In this document: in pieces, positions 25,801-34,307 of the stretch
Layout of the letters: each line of letters opens with the position of its first letter
How positions within the stretch are numbered: the first letter of the stretch is position 1
Virus record (IMG/VR): IMGVR_UViG_3300015263_000027
Location: 1 to 43,010 of that record
DNA from: a virus
Length of the DNA stretch: 43,010 nt
Strand: one strand, 5' to 3'
The notes under the pieces: model-generated
Database searches by the model: none
Told to the model about the DNA's origin: nothing
Seen by the model: only the letters and a program-made list of their open reading frames with translations
Made by a program: the position numbers and the translations under genes

Positions 25801-27787
25801 TACCCTTCGTATAAACCGGAAGCTTATCGAAGATATTCAGCGGGACGCCAAGGAATGAACCCTGTACGTCAGTGGTAGACCAAGCAATCGTATCAGTTGG
25901 ATCATACTTAGAAGTGTGGTTAATACCTACAGCATAATTACCTTTTGGCATTCCTCCTTCTAATCTTTTGGCTTTTTTGGCCCACTCTTTAGAAAGTTTC
26001 CCACTGATATTGTAATTGTTAATCCCATCTCTAACTTTAAGATCAACAAGTTTATCATTAGGTATATCAACATACCAAATTGTATTGTCTTTTCCTACTC
26101 TACGATAATCTCTAGCATAGACAGGGTCAGGTGTTACCCATAAATCGTCTTGAGTTGTTACATTATGTTTAGGGTCAGAAGAACCATAATAATATCGTGT
26201 GTAACCTGATTTTACAGATGGTGCAGCCTTTATAGATTTAATATCATCAACAGGGTAATAATTTCCATCTCTACCCCTCCTTAACAAAACCATCTCTTCA
26301 TCAGATACACCGTACTTACGCATAGCAAGCTTAACCTGACTAAGGGCATCAGCAGCAGACTTAAAGCCACCCTCCTTAGGACTAATGACAGTACGAACAT
26401 TCACACCATCATCCACAGCCTTAACTGTAGTCATCTCCCTATGGGAAATAAGTCCAGTAACATCAGGGTTGGAGAAGTCACGCTTTACAATCTCTAGCTT
26501 AGAAGTCTTCTCAGCTTCCGAGAAGTTAATGTTGCCACGTCCACCAGCAATATCCTTAATGACGTCCACATCAGGATCAAACTGATCATCATCAATTAGA
26601 GGCTTATACCTAACTGCATCATCTGGCAAGCCGATCTCAGGACCAATGTTATTAACAATAGCATCTTGACGAGAAGTACCATACACAGATTGTGCAACCT
26701 GACCAGTCTCATCCTTAATAGCTAGCTTCAACATTTCATTGGCGCTCTTAGCATTGGTAGCATTAAGCGTCTCACCAGCAGTCTTAGGAGAACGACGAAG
26801 GAACCTAGCAGCATTAGCCACGCTCTCTGTCACCTTCTTAGGACCACGAATAAGTGAACCAATTCCAAGCATATCAGCAGCAGATGCAATATCATCAATG
26901 ATACGATCTGACGTAGTGTACTGACCCTCAACCAAATAGTCACGAAGGTTGTTCATAATAATCAGGGAGTTCTTGGAGCCAGTGATTGAACCTTCTGATT
27001 GCGTCACAATGTCATACAAGGACTGTGCAAGCTTAAGACGCTGATTCATTGGAACCTTAGCTACAAGGTCAACAATCTCCTGCTTACTTTCCCCCATCAA
27101 AGCCATACTCTTAACAATACCAGAAGCAATGCTGTTAGCGTCATCATCACCTAAAGTCTGACGAAGAGCTGTCTGAACCTTAGCTTGAGCTGCTGGTTCC
27201 ATGAATGGAACAAGAGTTTCAATAAAATCCTTAGCCTTGATTACAAGACTTGGGTCATTCTTGATTTCCTCTTGATTAATCATCTTCTGGATTTCATCGT
27301 TGTAGTTATTTACTTCCTGCAACGAACCAGCCAAATCCCAACGGGTATCATTCACTTCATCACTGTTATCAACCAGCCCATCCTTTTCAAGCTGATTAAC
27401 TTGAAGAAGTTCTTCTGGACTACGTTCACGAACAGGGGATATAGTTCCAGTACGCCACATAGAAGCATAGTTAACTTTCTGGTCAACAGGAATACTATCA
27501 TCACCAAGAATGTCAGCCATAGAGTTGAGGGAGAGATCATTCTCCCTCTTATTAGCCTCACCAATAATCTGTTCCATAGTCTGAGAACCGTTATTGTTCG
27601 AGAACTCAGTCATCATTTGATCGTAGGCATCAACTGCATTCTCTGGCTCTACAAGCAGGGCTGCATGAGTAGAAAGATTAGTGGCAGTTGCTTTGTTTGT
27701 AATTGGCATATCGGTGGTAGTAGGATCACTAACCAGATCGTCAAGAACGACGCCACTGCCCTGCGTAAGTAGACTATCAAGAGACAT
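22877..27787 (-). CDS. Giant internal virion (DNA ejection) protein
   Basis: A 1636-residue protein, the largest in the window, in the place and size class of T7 gp16 (1318). Most is helical. Hydrophobic or amphipathic stretches such as AFRLLLAANPVRQVVVQASQ (about residues 1120-1140) could form part of the trans-envelope channel. Residues ~500-619 (DNA 25930-26290) stand out: 12 of 13 lysines use AAA and arginines are mostly AGA/AGG, whereas the flanks prefer AAG and CGT. This block contains YYYGSSDP, WVTPDPVYARDY and WYVDIPNDKLVDL, faintly like an ADP-ribosyltransferase fold. I infer an acquired domain, perhaps an effector injected with DNA. The overall ejection role is inferred from size and order. 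Confidence 0.78.
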   Translation of the reverse strand: MSLDSLLTQGSGVVLDDLVSDPTTTDMPITNKATATNLSTHAALLVEPENAVDAYDQMMTEFSNNNGSQTMEQIIGEANKRENDLSLNSMADILGDDSIPVDQKVNYASMWRTGTISPVRERSPEELLQVNQLEKDGLVDNSDEVNDTRWDLAGSLQEVNNYNDEIQKMINQEEIKNDPSLVIKAKDFIETLVPFMEPAAQAKVQTALRQTLGDDDANSIASGIVKSMALMGESKQEIVDLVAKVPMNQRLKLAQSLYDIVTQSEGSITGSKNSLIIMNNLRDYLVEGQYTTSDRIIDDIASAADMLGIGSLIRGPKKVTESVANAARFLRRSPKTAGETLNATNAKSANEMLKLAIKDETGQVAQSVYGTSRQDAIVNNIGPEIGLPDDAVRYKPLIDDDQFDPDVDVIKDIAGGRGNINFSEAEKTSKLEIVKRDFSNPDVTGLISHREMTTVKAVDDGVNVRTVISPKEGGFKSAADALSQVKLAMRKYGVSDEEMVLLRRGRDGNYYPVDDIKSIKAAPSVKSGYTRYYYGSSDPKHNVTTQDDLWVTPDPVYARDYRRVGKDNTIWYVDIPNDKLVDLKVRDGINNYNISGKLSKEWAKKAKRLEGGMPKGNYAVGINHTSKYDPTDTIAWSTTDVQGSFLGVPLNIFDKLPVYTKGKGGSITQHLIPPSGYIDPLLTRGASVAVDQSAKATESLLTLAGKYAQSYKKLNKTQQKLVDNYILEANAKSLKFDPAKLRADGFTPEMMETVRKWKTTNDTLYVLENMDLVRQSKRKGFEMFVSSDGQDKFLIKPITNSSAGNLKVTKAYDSELGMIRNITSKERKELYAEGGTLAIARTPVETGGSSIPYVIVKNNSSNYSRALRETDQLLHYRDGHFTIYYKDPIFITKQVENADGTKYTKAIATAGNIKDAEKHLARLRTNDAANADKYTMRGDIKGEEFDEMQWNTRVNSGRTAQRTRGETLEDATSMPSDPNFRHIAPPEESIVRSINSISRRINMKEYLDTAKARFTEQYKEFLPIDEKTHTRYWPDNVSELRRPGMEGDKRKFDDALSTFRYIDQMENGFVNTLDDVYKNFFKEIADTTGKKGFTWIEKGARVAQSGAPTAWGRKKAFRLLLAANPVRQVVVQASQALPVILATNPTFVTKLPWQMTFTRYLDRGGDVESFMKTIGSNLTGFSVEEARALDKAYKESGISSAVSAHSLIRDDLKSLIARGPVAKTRAMLGKPLDAMQKYGFEAGENMLMRSVWLSEYDKLKKSGKVIDASALSNMHARVRDLTLNMNKAGELAYNENMFSAVMQFAQAPHKAFAQIVLGNRALSRSDRLRLGTAYVATYGTGYGLMYEMASKLLPEDDTELHRIVSGGLFNLAMNKTLSTIYGEDVDVDYSSSMRLLEIPHLGDMWESLATTDAQSFITSSPSLSLVVGDNAKVNNLIKSMARMFTVPEDEGNLKDVGVNFLSMFSGASNIFKARYAYKTGQMITTKGEVIDDDVNPVEAFMRTAGFQTVDEMLGYAGNSELYYSSKKFKDDIKYLMDETSRRLAREGISEKESDYVIRMFQEANREWEGNPQALQVIQSEIRRRIKDGDVTFMNTLLKQAGLIPESDVRTAIDKSKMTAEQKKSFWEIYNFMKEPE

Positions 27788-27795
27788 ATTTATTC

Positions 27796-28233
27796 CTATT
27801 CACTAGTAGATTGGAAAGCTCCAGCTACGCTGCTAAAGATATTTCCGAAAGCACCCCAAGCCTGTGACTGGAAGTCATAATTAGCGGCTTTCTGATTGTG
27901 CTGATTTATTCCTTGCGCTGCTGCAGACTGTTGGTAGGATAGTGCATTGTTACTGGCTAGGTTTGTCCCAACCACACCAACAGCACCGGCGGTTCCTGAC
28001 CCTCCACTAAGTCCAGCATTCTCACTCTGTTGAAGGATCATAGCCCTTCGTACCCTAGCCTCACGAGCAGCTTTACGTCTTGATGCAGCAGCCTCATTCT
28101 TCTGGTTAGCATTAGCAACAGCATTAGCTTCCTTTCGTTCCTTAGAAGCTTTTCTAGCTGCGGTGTAAGAGGCTATACCAGTAACAACGGAGGCAGCGGC
28201 TGCTACGGCACCAATGATTACTTCAATTCCCAT
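27796..28233 (-). CDS. Internal virion protein (gp14-like)
   Basis: A 145-residue protein with a hydrophobic N terminus (VIIGAVAAAASVVTGIASYT), then an Ala/Arg/Lys-rich coiled helix (ARKASKERKEANAVANAN), a Gly-rich turn (GLSGGSGTAGAVGVVG) and a Gln/Asn-rich C terminus. This composition is typical of the smallest T7-type core/ejection protein (gp14, 196 residues), which forms the outer-membrane part of the injection channel. It directly precedes the two large internal proteins. Confidence 0.72.
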   Translation of the reverse strand: MGIEVIIGAVAAAASVVTGIASYTAARKASKERKEANAVANANQKNEAAASRRKAAREARVRRAMILQQSENAGLSGGSGTAGAVGVVGTNLASNNALSYQQSAAAQGINQHNQKAANYDFQSQAWGAFGNIFSSVAGAFQSTSE

Positions 28234-28541
28234 TGTAACACCCTATATTCTTCACCTTCAACATCAATTGGTCCAAGGTCTTTATACCCTTTAAAAAGAC
28301 AATAAAATTTAGGTGTGGCGGAATAAGAATTGATTGTACTGTACCCCGCCTTCTTCACCTTATCTTTTAGTATTTCAAACTCTCTACGAAGTTCTTTGAT
28401 CATTGCAGTAGTGATTGTGTCTTTAGTCTCTACATGAACGAAAAGAGTTTTACGGTCGTTCTGCTTAAACTCTTCAAGCCTAACCTTGTACTTATCCGTT
28501 TCCATATACACTTTTCGTTTAGTATTATTAGACATTATCAT
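28218..28541 (-). CDS. Hypothetical protein in the tail/core cluster
   Basis: A 107-residue basic protein that overlaps the genes on both sides by 14-16 bases. Starts at 28541 or 28535 (MIM or M) cannot be told apart. It has a charged helical middle (KELRREFEILKDKVKKAG) and strands at both ends. No known family. It could be a small assembly factor, judging only from position. Confidence 0.55.
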   Translation of the reverse strand: MIMSNNTKRKVYMETDKYKVRLEEFKQNDRKTLFVHVETKDTITTAMIKELRREFEILKDKVKKAGYSTINSYSATPKFYCLFKGYKDLGPIDVEGEEYRVLQWELK

Positions 28542-30849
28542 TCGCTGAAAGTATCAACGCCCATCCATAGATATACATTTCTTTCCCCGGATCAGAAGTG
28601 AATTTAAGAGACAGTGCCCTTCCTCGACCACGGAGTTTGTTTTTAGTGACTACAGTTTCATAACCTGTATCATATTCATCGTTAACATCTATAGGAAAGT
28701 AGGCCCTCTTATACCTATAAGCTTGGAAAGCAGTCCCCCATTTACCAGCATTAGATGAATTGGTCCAATCCCACATACTCTGAACTTTACAAGAAGATTG
28801 ATTTATTGGAACTAAGTCATCATTATCATCAGTGATAAACCCGTCTTCTGTGCGTTTACAATGTACATATAGATATGGGACTTGTTTATAACGAATGGTA
28901 TCCCCACCATGAGCATACCCCGTCACCAAGGTTGCTGGTGCATCAACACCCACATCATCATAAGACAGCCAATCAACAAAGTCAGTGTTGGTGTAAGCTG
29001 CAAACGTATATTTGATTGTTGGGGAAAGGCTGGTTACAACAATATATCCAATCTCAAACAATGATCCCTCACTACTTCTGATATTAGTTGTAACATCAAC
29101 ATCTTCACCACTAACAGTTACTTGAACACCATTTACAGTGACTCCATCAGAAACCTCATTGACCTTAAACACATTGGTTCTAAATCCACTAACGACTATA
29201 GGGACAGCACCCTCAGTAACTTCACTTATATGTCTTTCATAAAATGCAGAAAGATTGATATCAAGAATAAGCTCTTTCTGTTGAGAAATATTATTCATAT
29301 AGTTGCTATACAACCAACGAATTTTCCTTTGGAAGCCATCATAAACCCCAATACATCCCATTTTATTTTCAATGGAAATATTATTGTAGAATTTTTGAAT
29401 GCGCGTCTGAGTTTGATTTTCACTAACCCAATCGCCAAACTCATTCTTATGAAGGTAATAAATACCGTCATCAGACCAATAGAACAAACTATCTTCAACC
29501 TGAACTACGGAGCCTCCATTAATAACACCCTTATCCGTAACCTTACTTACAATGTAACTGGTAGCAGTAAAGCCATTATCTGAACCACCAGAGATGGTCC
29601 AAATACCATTACTTGCCCCAACAATAAGACTGTCACCAATATTAACGAGGGAGCTAATACCATAGGCGTTATTAAGCCTAATATATCCACCATCAGTGTC
29701 AATAATATCTGGTTCGTTATCAGATGTTGGATCACCGGCCTGATAACACTGAGTGATAACTGTTGGGTCTTGCACCAATTGAGAAAAAGCCAAATAAGAC
29801 GAAAGACGTGGAGACTTACTGTCACCACCTACAACCTCACCTGAAAAACCCCCATACCAAACACGTCCAGCAAACTCACCTACTACTGTAGCACCTCCGG
29901 GGGTTTTATCAGTGGGCAGAGAGGTTACATCACGGGTTAGCTCACTATAGTTTTCTCTGTTCTCACTATCAGCCGTAAGTCTACTAGCACCACGATTTAG
30001 AAAATCAATAATGAAATAACCTTGAGCTGCTCGGCTTGAACCCAAAGGGTTTTTGTGCAAATCTCTTGAAAAGAATCTTCTAGTATTTCTATCGTCACTA
30101 TCATTAGCATCAGCATATAAATATTCAGATACACTATCTGAGTTAGACGGATACTTACTAGCCACAGCATAAAACCCATCAATAGGGTCTTGCAATCCAT
30201 CCCCATCATTATTGTTATTAATTCTAGGGATACCAAAACTTTGATTTCTTAGGTTGTAGAGATGTTTTTGAGACAGTGTTGTAGGACGTTTTTGTGTGTA
30301 TTGCCCGACTGTCAAATCGTCTCCACCATTCGTGTCTTCTACACCAAAGAAATCCCTAACCTTAATTGTATCAGTGGAACTAGTTATTACCCCATCATCA
30401 TATTCAACGATAGTGATTGTATTGATACCAGTGGCAATAATAAGCTTGCCATCCACAGCAGTGAATGAAAATCTTTGTGCCCTATCTGAGGAAGAAAAAG
30501 ATAGTGTATTAACCACCTCTGATGAGAGGACATCATTATCTGCATCAAAGAATTTAACCTCGTTGCCAAACTGTACACAAAGTATAACCTTCAATGGATT
30601 ACCACCAACGTTTTCCCACCGATAACTGTTAAATGCGGTTTCAGTGGAACTTGCGCTAGAAATACTGGTATTAATTATTTCATAATCATCTTCATAATCA
30701 ATACCAAGAGCACGTTGTCTGGAGCCATCAACATTAAGCTCCATATTAATATCTGTGATAGAGGAGTTTTCTGGAAAAGTTAGTGGAGATGCATCAGAAA
30801 TGAATCCGCCGACAAACTTATTAATCTCCACCTTCGCTACTTGTGGCAT
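28528..30849 (-). CDS. Tail nozzle / tail tubular protein B-like
   Basis: A 773-residue protein. The N terminus VEINKFVGGFISDASPLTFP followed by DGSRQRALGIDYED is widely shared by podovirus tail proteins that form the tubular nozzle below the adaptor (T7 gp12 class). The remainder is beta-rich with repeated short blades, for example VEDSLFYWSDDGIYYLHKNE and NIGDSLIVGASNGIWTISGG, consistent with the beta-propeller of gp12-type proteins. T7 gp12 is 794 residues. It lies downstream of the tail tubular A-like gene, as in other podoviruses. Codons are more A/T-rich than in capsid genes. Confidence 0.75.
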   Translation of the reverse strand: MPQVAKVEINKFVGGFISDASPLTFPENSSITDINMELNVDGSRQRALGIDYEDDYEIINTSISSASSTETAFNSYRWENVGGNPLKVILCVQFGNEVKFFDADNDVLSSEVVNTLSFSSSDRAQRFSFTAVDGKLIIATGINTITIVEYDDGVITSSTDTIKVRDFFGVEDTNGGDDLTVGQYTQKRPTTLSQKHLYNLRNQSFGIPRINNNNDGDGLQDPIDGFYAVASKYPSNSDSVSEYLYADANDSDDRNTRRFFSRDLHKNPLGSSRAAQGYFIIDFLNRGASRLTADSENRENYSELTRDVTSLPTDKTPGGATVVGEFAGRVWYGGFSGEVVGGDSKSPRLSSYLAFSQLVQDPTVITQCYQAGDPTSDNEPDIIDTDGGYIRLNNAYGISSLVNIGDSLIVGASNGIWTISGGSDNGFTATSYIVSKVTDKGVINGGSVVQVEDSLFYWSDDGIYYLHKNEFGDWVSENQTQTRIQKFYNNISIENKMGCIGVYDGFQRKIRWLYSNYMNNISQQKELILDINLSAFYERHISEVTEGAVPIVVSGFRTNVFKVNEVSDGVTVNGVQVTVSGEDVDVTTNIRSSEGSLFEIGYIVVTSLSPTIKYTFAAYTNTDFVDWLSYDDVGVDAPATLVTGYAHGGDTIRYKQVPYLYVHCKRTEDGFITDDNDDLVPINQSSCKVQSMWDWTNSSNAGKWGTAFQAYRYKRAYFPIDVNDEYDTGYETVVTKNKLRGRGRALSLKFTSDPGKEMYIYGWALILSANDNV

Positions 30850-31072
30850 TTTCTACCTCTCTAGGTGTAAGTTTCACCTTCTTAACTCGGATAGGCTTAC
30901 TGTCAGCCTCTTCCTTAACCAAGAGGTAGTGATCAATAGCCTGAATAGCTTCTTTAGCTTTTGTGTATGCACCTGAAAGGTATTCAGGAATAGTCCCACC
31001 CCTTCCCGGGTAGATAATCTTTTTCATTCCAAAGGTGCCATCACCAACAATCTCGTAACCTCTATACTTCAT
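30821..31072 (-). CDS. Hypothetical small protein
   Basis: An 83-residue protein between tail genes, start overlapping the previous stop and end overlapping the nozzle gene by 29 bases. It begins YRGYEIVGDGTFGMKKI and has a lysine-rich region (PIRVKKVKLTPREVENA) near the end. No family recognised. Confidence 0.55.
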   Translation of the reverse strand: MKYRGYEIVGDGTFGMKKIIYPGRGGTIPEYLSGAYTKAKEAIQAIDHYLLVKEEADSKPIRVKKVKLTPREVENATSSEGGD

Positions 31073-31266
31073 TACTTCTTCTTCTTCTTTGGTTGTGGAA
31101 ACTTCATTCGTTTGCCACGGTTGATTGACTGAATATCATTAAGTTGTTGTCTAGCCCTCTTACCCGGAATAACATCCATAATACCAATAGCAGGATGATT
31201 ATAGATTTTAGAACCTTTAGGCTTAACCTCAATATTCTTCGACTGTCGTCTACCCTCTAGTTTCAC
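31072..31266 (-). CDS. Small, highly basic protein
   Basis: A 64-residue protein rich in Lys/Arg, ending KFPQPKKKKK; the middle is IYNHPAIGIMDVIPGKRARQ. It overlaps the tail tubular A-like gene by 4 bases and touches the next gene. It is likely a nucleic-acid-binding or virion-associated peptide. No family recognised. Confidence 0.55.
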   Translation of the reverse strand: MKLEGRRQSKNIEVKPKGSKIYNHPAIGIMDVIPGKRARQQLNDIQSINRGKRMKFPQPKKKKK

Positions 31267-32051
31267 TCTTTATCCTGTCTAAAAGTTGGATCAAGCTTGC
31301 GTCCTGACTTACGGCCAAATCGCTGATATTTAATACCGCCTTCAACGCGCCAAGCCTTACGAGAGAGCCATTGGTTCTGACGCCTACTCTCCTGTTCTGA
31401 CTTAGAATCTTGCTTCTGAGCAATCTTCATAGCCGCCTTGGACTTAGCTTCCTCAATCAAATATGAGAAAGCTTCTTCCGGCAGATCAGGGATATAACTA
31501 TCAGAAATAGTGAACTCAGGCATTACATAAGCACGTACCTGCGTTTTACTAGCCTGTAGTGTACTGTCCACCTCGCTATCATAACTATCAAAGACAAGCG
31601 TATTGTCATCAAAGCTGGTGTAATATGTGGGAGCTGTATCATTCTTTACGGCATATACTTGTGTACCATTTGTAATGACATCAATATTATCAGAGTCAGT
31701 ATTACGTCCATAGAAGAGACGCAACATATCATCTGGTTCAATGTATTTCACTTCTTCATAACGAAGACGGGTTTCCCCTAGCTTAGCCTTATTATAATAA
31801 AGGGAGATCATCTCTTTGATCTCATCTTCAATCGTCATAATGTTTGGCTTGGTATTATCACCGGAGGGTGTGATACGAATTAGTTGAGCTGTATGAGGCC
31901 AATTCCTACTAGAGATAATTGCTTCATATGTACTCTTGACGATATTAGCAATCTGTACACCTTCTGTTGTATCACTGATGCTATTGATCTCGTCTGTGTC
32001 AAGATCATTCGCAATATCTTGAACAATCTCAAGTAGTGTTTTCTTAGCCAT
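31263..32051 (-). CDS. Tail tubular protein A-like head-tail adaptor
   Basis: A 262-residue protein. The N terminus TLLEIVQDIANDLDTDEINS, then EGVQIANIVKSTYEAIISSR and PDDMLRLFYGR, are typical of podovirus tail tubular A / head completion proteins (T7 gp11 class, 196 residues). It would form the ring between portal and nozzle. A basic C-terminal tail (WRVEGGIKYQRFGRKSGRKL) may face DNA. It lies two small genes upstream of the nozzle gene. Confidence 0.75.
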   Translation of the reverse strand: MAKKTLLEIVQDIANDLDTDEINSISDTTEGVQIANIVKSTYEAIISSRNWPHTAQLIRITPSGDNTKPNIMTIEDEIKEMISLYYNKAKLGETRLRYEEVKYIEPDDMLRLFYGRNTDSDNIDVITNGTQVYAVKNDTAPTYYTSFDDNTLVFDSYDSEVDSTLQASKTQVRAYVMPEFTISDSYIPDLPEEAFSYLIEEAKSKAAMKIAQKQDSKSEQESRRQNQWLSRKAWRVEGGIKYQRFGRKSGRKLDPTFRQDKE

Positions 32052-32728
32052 TATCGACCTCTATGAACTCGTACGACAGAAATTCCAATATCCTCAATCT
32101 CAAATGTTCCAGCACCATCCTTAACAACAGAAAATTGCCCACCATTTGGAACAAATGTAGTGCCTGTATAAACAGGGACAGTAAATACCATCTCCTGGCC
32201 TACTGCTCGTGGAACACGAGTATCTTGGAATACAACCCCAATACTTCCCCCAATATCTAGTGAAAGTTGTACATAATTAACTGTACCAGTAAGTGTAGCA
32301 ATAATGAAACTTACACGAAGAATGTAATAATCGTTTTCGTTAATTGGTGTGAATTTATTTGTGGAGGAGTTCCACAAAGTGCCTGTCATGTCTCGTGGGG
32401 CATTAGTCTCAATTGACGTCCCTTTGTTGCATGGCAGTACTGTACCCGGAGAAGTGGCAATAGTAAGAACTGTACCACCAGTGTAAAATGTATCTGTATA
32501 CTGACACCAACCTGTAGGATCTTGAGCCCTAAGTTCTTGAAGGGCAGCCTCCACTTCCGTAGCTGAATAATATCCACCACTATCTACAATTCCAATATCA
32601 TCTGCAGCAACCATAGCCCAAGCACCAGAGCCAGCACCATTAGCTACATAAACCTGTCCTGAACTAGCTCCTGCTGCACCCTTAGGTTCATGGAGTTGTG
32701 CGTCAGGAATATCAATATGTTCTACCAT
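32051..32728 (-). CDS. Virion surface/fibre-like structural protein
   Basis: A 225-residue protein from ATG 32728, which has GAGGG 5 bases upstream; a longer frame would run through a terminator and is rejected. It begins VEHIDIPDAQLHEPKGAAGA with SSGQVYVANGAG, a pattern of tail or head fibre proteins. The C-terminal half (from about residue 90) reads like a C1q/TNF-type jelly roll: NDYYILRVSFIIATLTG, VYTGTTFVPNGGQFSVV and FEIEDIGISVVRVHRG. It is probably an exposed trimeric appendage or decoration protein. Confidence 0.62.
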   Translation of the reverse strand: MVEHIDIPDAQLHEPKGAAGASSGQVYVANGAGSGAWAMVAADDIGIVDSGGYYSATEVEAALQELRAQDPTGWCQYTDTFYTGGTVLTIATSPGTVLPCNKGTSIETNAPRDMTGTLWNSSTNKFTPINENDYYILRVSFIIATLTGTVNYVQLSLDIGGSIGVVFQDTRVPRAVGQEMVFTVPVYTGTTFVPNGGQFSVVKDGAGTFEIEDIGISVVRVHRGR

Positions 32729-32742
32729 AGAACCCTCATAAT

Positions 32743-32774
32743 AAAAAAAGGGCGGGGGCCAAAATAGACCGCCC
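32743..32774 (-). terminator. Intrinsic terminator after the capsid genes
   Basis: On the minus strand GGGCGG (32774-32769) pairs with CCGCCC (32755-32750), followed by seven T (32749-32743). It lies 17 bases after the decoration gene stop and 15 bases before the next start. Read-through or partial termination here would give more capsid than tail mRNA. Confidence 0.85.
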
Positions 32775-32791
32775 ACCCTGTTAGAGAATCA

Positions 32792-33325
32792 TTAAGCCGG
32801 AGATACCGTCTTTGCAGTTCGGACGAAGAAGATCGAGAACCGAGCCTTACCTGCATCCGTGATAGCTGGAGTGGTACCTGAAAGAGCAATACCAATCGTC
32901 GTATCAGCAGCAAGAGGAGCTTCTGCATCCCACGTACCCGAAAGGGCAGACGTGAGATTATAAGCACCAGTGGCTTCGAGCTGAGCTTCTGTGACAGAGA
33001 AACCATTCGTGGCTTCACTACCATCCGTACCAATCTCAAGAGCTGGCGTAGTACCAGAAGCAACAAAGGCTTCGTCAACATACGCAAAGACATCCTTGAT
33101 GATAGCACCTGCTGGAAGAACAAATGGCACAAGGCCATCAGCTACATCATTAAACATAGCACCAGTGAAATCAATCACCAGCTCTTCCTTCATACCTTCA
33201 ACTTTATTTACACCAGCTCCACCACCAGTATCCTGCGTGTTAAAGCGAGTGTGTACATTTTCTACGACGTTACCACCCGAACCAGTGAGAACGCCATTAC
33301 CAAAAGGACTAGTTTCGTAAGACAT
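32792..33325 (-). CDS. Head decoration/structural protein
   Basis: A 177-residue, Gly/Thr/Ala-rich protein with low lysine and a beta-sandwich look: EELVIDFTGAMFNDVADG, FVLPAGAIIKDVFAYVDEAF and ARFSIFFVRTAKTV. It lies immediately after the major capsid gene and before a terminator, so it should be made in amounts similar to the capsid. That supports a head decoration or capsid-associated role. No enzyme motif is seen. Confidence 0.65.
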   Translation of the reverse strand: MSYETSPFGNGVLTGSGGNVVENVHTRFNTQDTGGGAGVNKVEGMKEELVIDFTGAMFNDVADGLVPFVLPAGAIIKDVFAYVDEAFVASGTTPALEIGTDGSEATNGFSVTEAQLEATGAYNLTSALSGTWDAEAPLAADTTIGIALSGTTPAITDAGKARFSIFFVRTAKTVSPA

Positions 33326-33340
33326 ATAATACCCTTTCTA

Positions 33341-34294
33341 TTAAGCTGCGACAATATTAGTCTGATGGGTGTAAAGAACACCAAGGGTATCCATACGCTG
33401 AACGCCCCAACCGAAACGGCAACGAGTTACGAATTCGTCTCGTGCACGATCCTTGTTACGTTCACCTTCCGTCTTAGGCATACGACGCCATGCGAACATT
33501 AGAGGCTTAGTCTGATCATCTGCAATGCAGAAGAACAGGTTAGCTCGAGCATTAGCAAGAGTAGTCGTACCATCATTAGCCGAAGCAACAATTGGCAGTC
33601 GGTTAGACAGGACGATATCCCAGCCGTACAGGTAGCCAACAAAGCGCATGCCACGGGCGAGACCGTTAGACAGGATGTTAGCGGCGAACGGGGTTACGTC
33701 AGTCGTAATCGTTACAAGACCATTAAGCGTTGCTTCTACGACCGGATCGGCCACAAACACACGGCCCTCAGCGGGAACATTCGCCTTATCGAATGCGAGA
33801 CGCATAGCAATAAGGTGAGCAAGCTGGAAGGTGCCATTGGATTCAGCGGAAACGATCTTATGGGCAAAACCATTAATTGCATAAGGACCAGCCGTACCAT
33901 CATAGACAGCAGCAGCGGTTTCAAGCATACGGGTTTCTACGTGTTCCTGAATTGCACGTGTGGATTCTGCAGCACGTTCAGCCATGAGCATATCGATATC
34001 CGTACCATCTTCACGAAGATCATCGGTCACATACCAAGCATCACCTACATAATCCGTGATCTGGAAAGTGATCTCACCAGATTCAATTGGGTTGTAGTTG
34101 AGCGGAGTATCTTCCGCAGCTTCCTGAATAGTGACAGTACCAATAGTCTTGATATGCAGCGTAGTACCAGAGCCAAAGTCTGCTACGTTACGATAGAACT
34201 GTTCACCAAGCAGACCGTCGTGCAGGTTATTAAGGATGAAGTCAGAATACTGTTCAGCCTCAATAAACGCGCGAGTGTTAGTAGTAAGTTGCAT
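33341..34294 (-). CDS. Major capsid protein
   Basis: A 317-residue protein starting at ATG 34294 behind AGGAAAA. It has the HK97-fold capsid pattern of podoviruses: an N-arm with TRAFIEAEQYSDFILNNLHD, an E-loop-like ITDYVGDAWYVTDDLREDG, a spine helix with RAIQEHVETRMLETAAAVYD, and a P-domain with GRVFVADPVVEATLN. It ends with PKTEGERNKDRARDEFVTRC and a terminal strand region. Directly upstream is the scaffold gene, directly downstream the decoration gene. Codon choice here is the most GC-rich of the window, consistent with high expression. Confidence 0.85.
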   Translation of the reverse strand: MQLTTNTRAFIEAEQYSDFILNNLHDGLLGEQFYRNVADFGSGTTLHIKTIGTVTIQEAAEDTPLNYNPIESGEITFQITDYVGDAWYVTDDLREDGTDIDMLMAERAAESTRAIQEHVETRMLETAAAVYDGTAGPYAINGFAHKIVSAESNGTFQLAHLIAMRLAFDKANVPAEGRVFVADPVVEATLNGLVTITTDVTPFAANILSNGLARGMRFVGYLYGWDIVLSNRLPIVASANDGTTTLANARANLFFCIADDQTKPLMFAWRRMPKTEGERNKDRARDEFVTRCRFGWGVQRMDTLGVLYTHQTNIVAA

Positions 34295-34307
34295 TTATTT
34301 TTTCCTA

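Noticed and set aside
32729-32776. Longer start of the fibre-like gene at 32776
   Set aside because: The extra 16 residues are encoded by the terminator hairpin and its T-run; ATG 32728 has a proper ribosome binding site.
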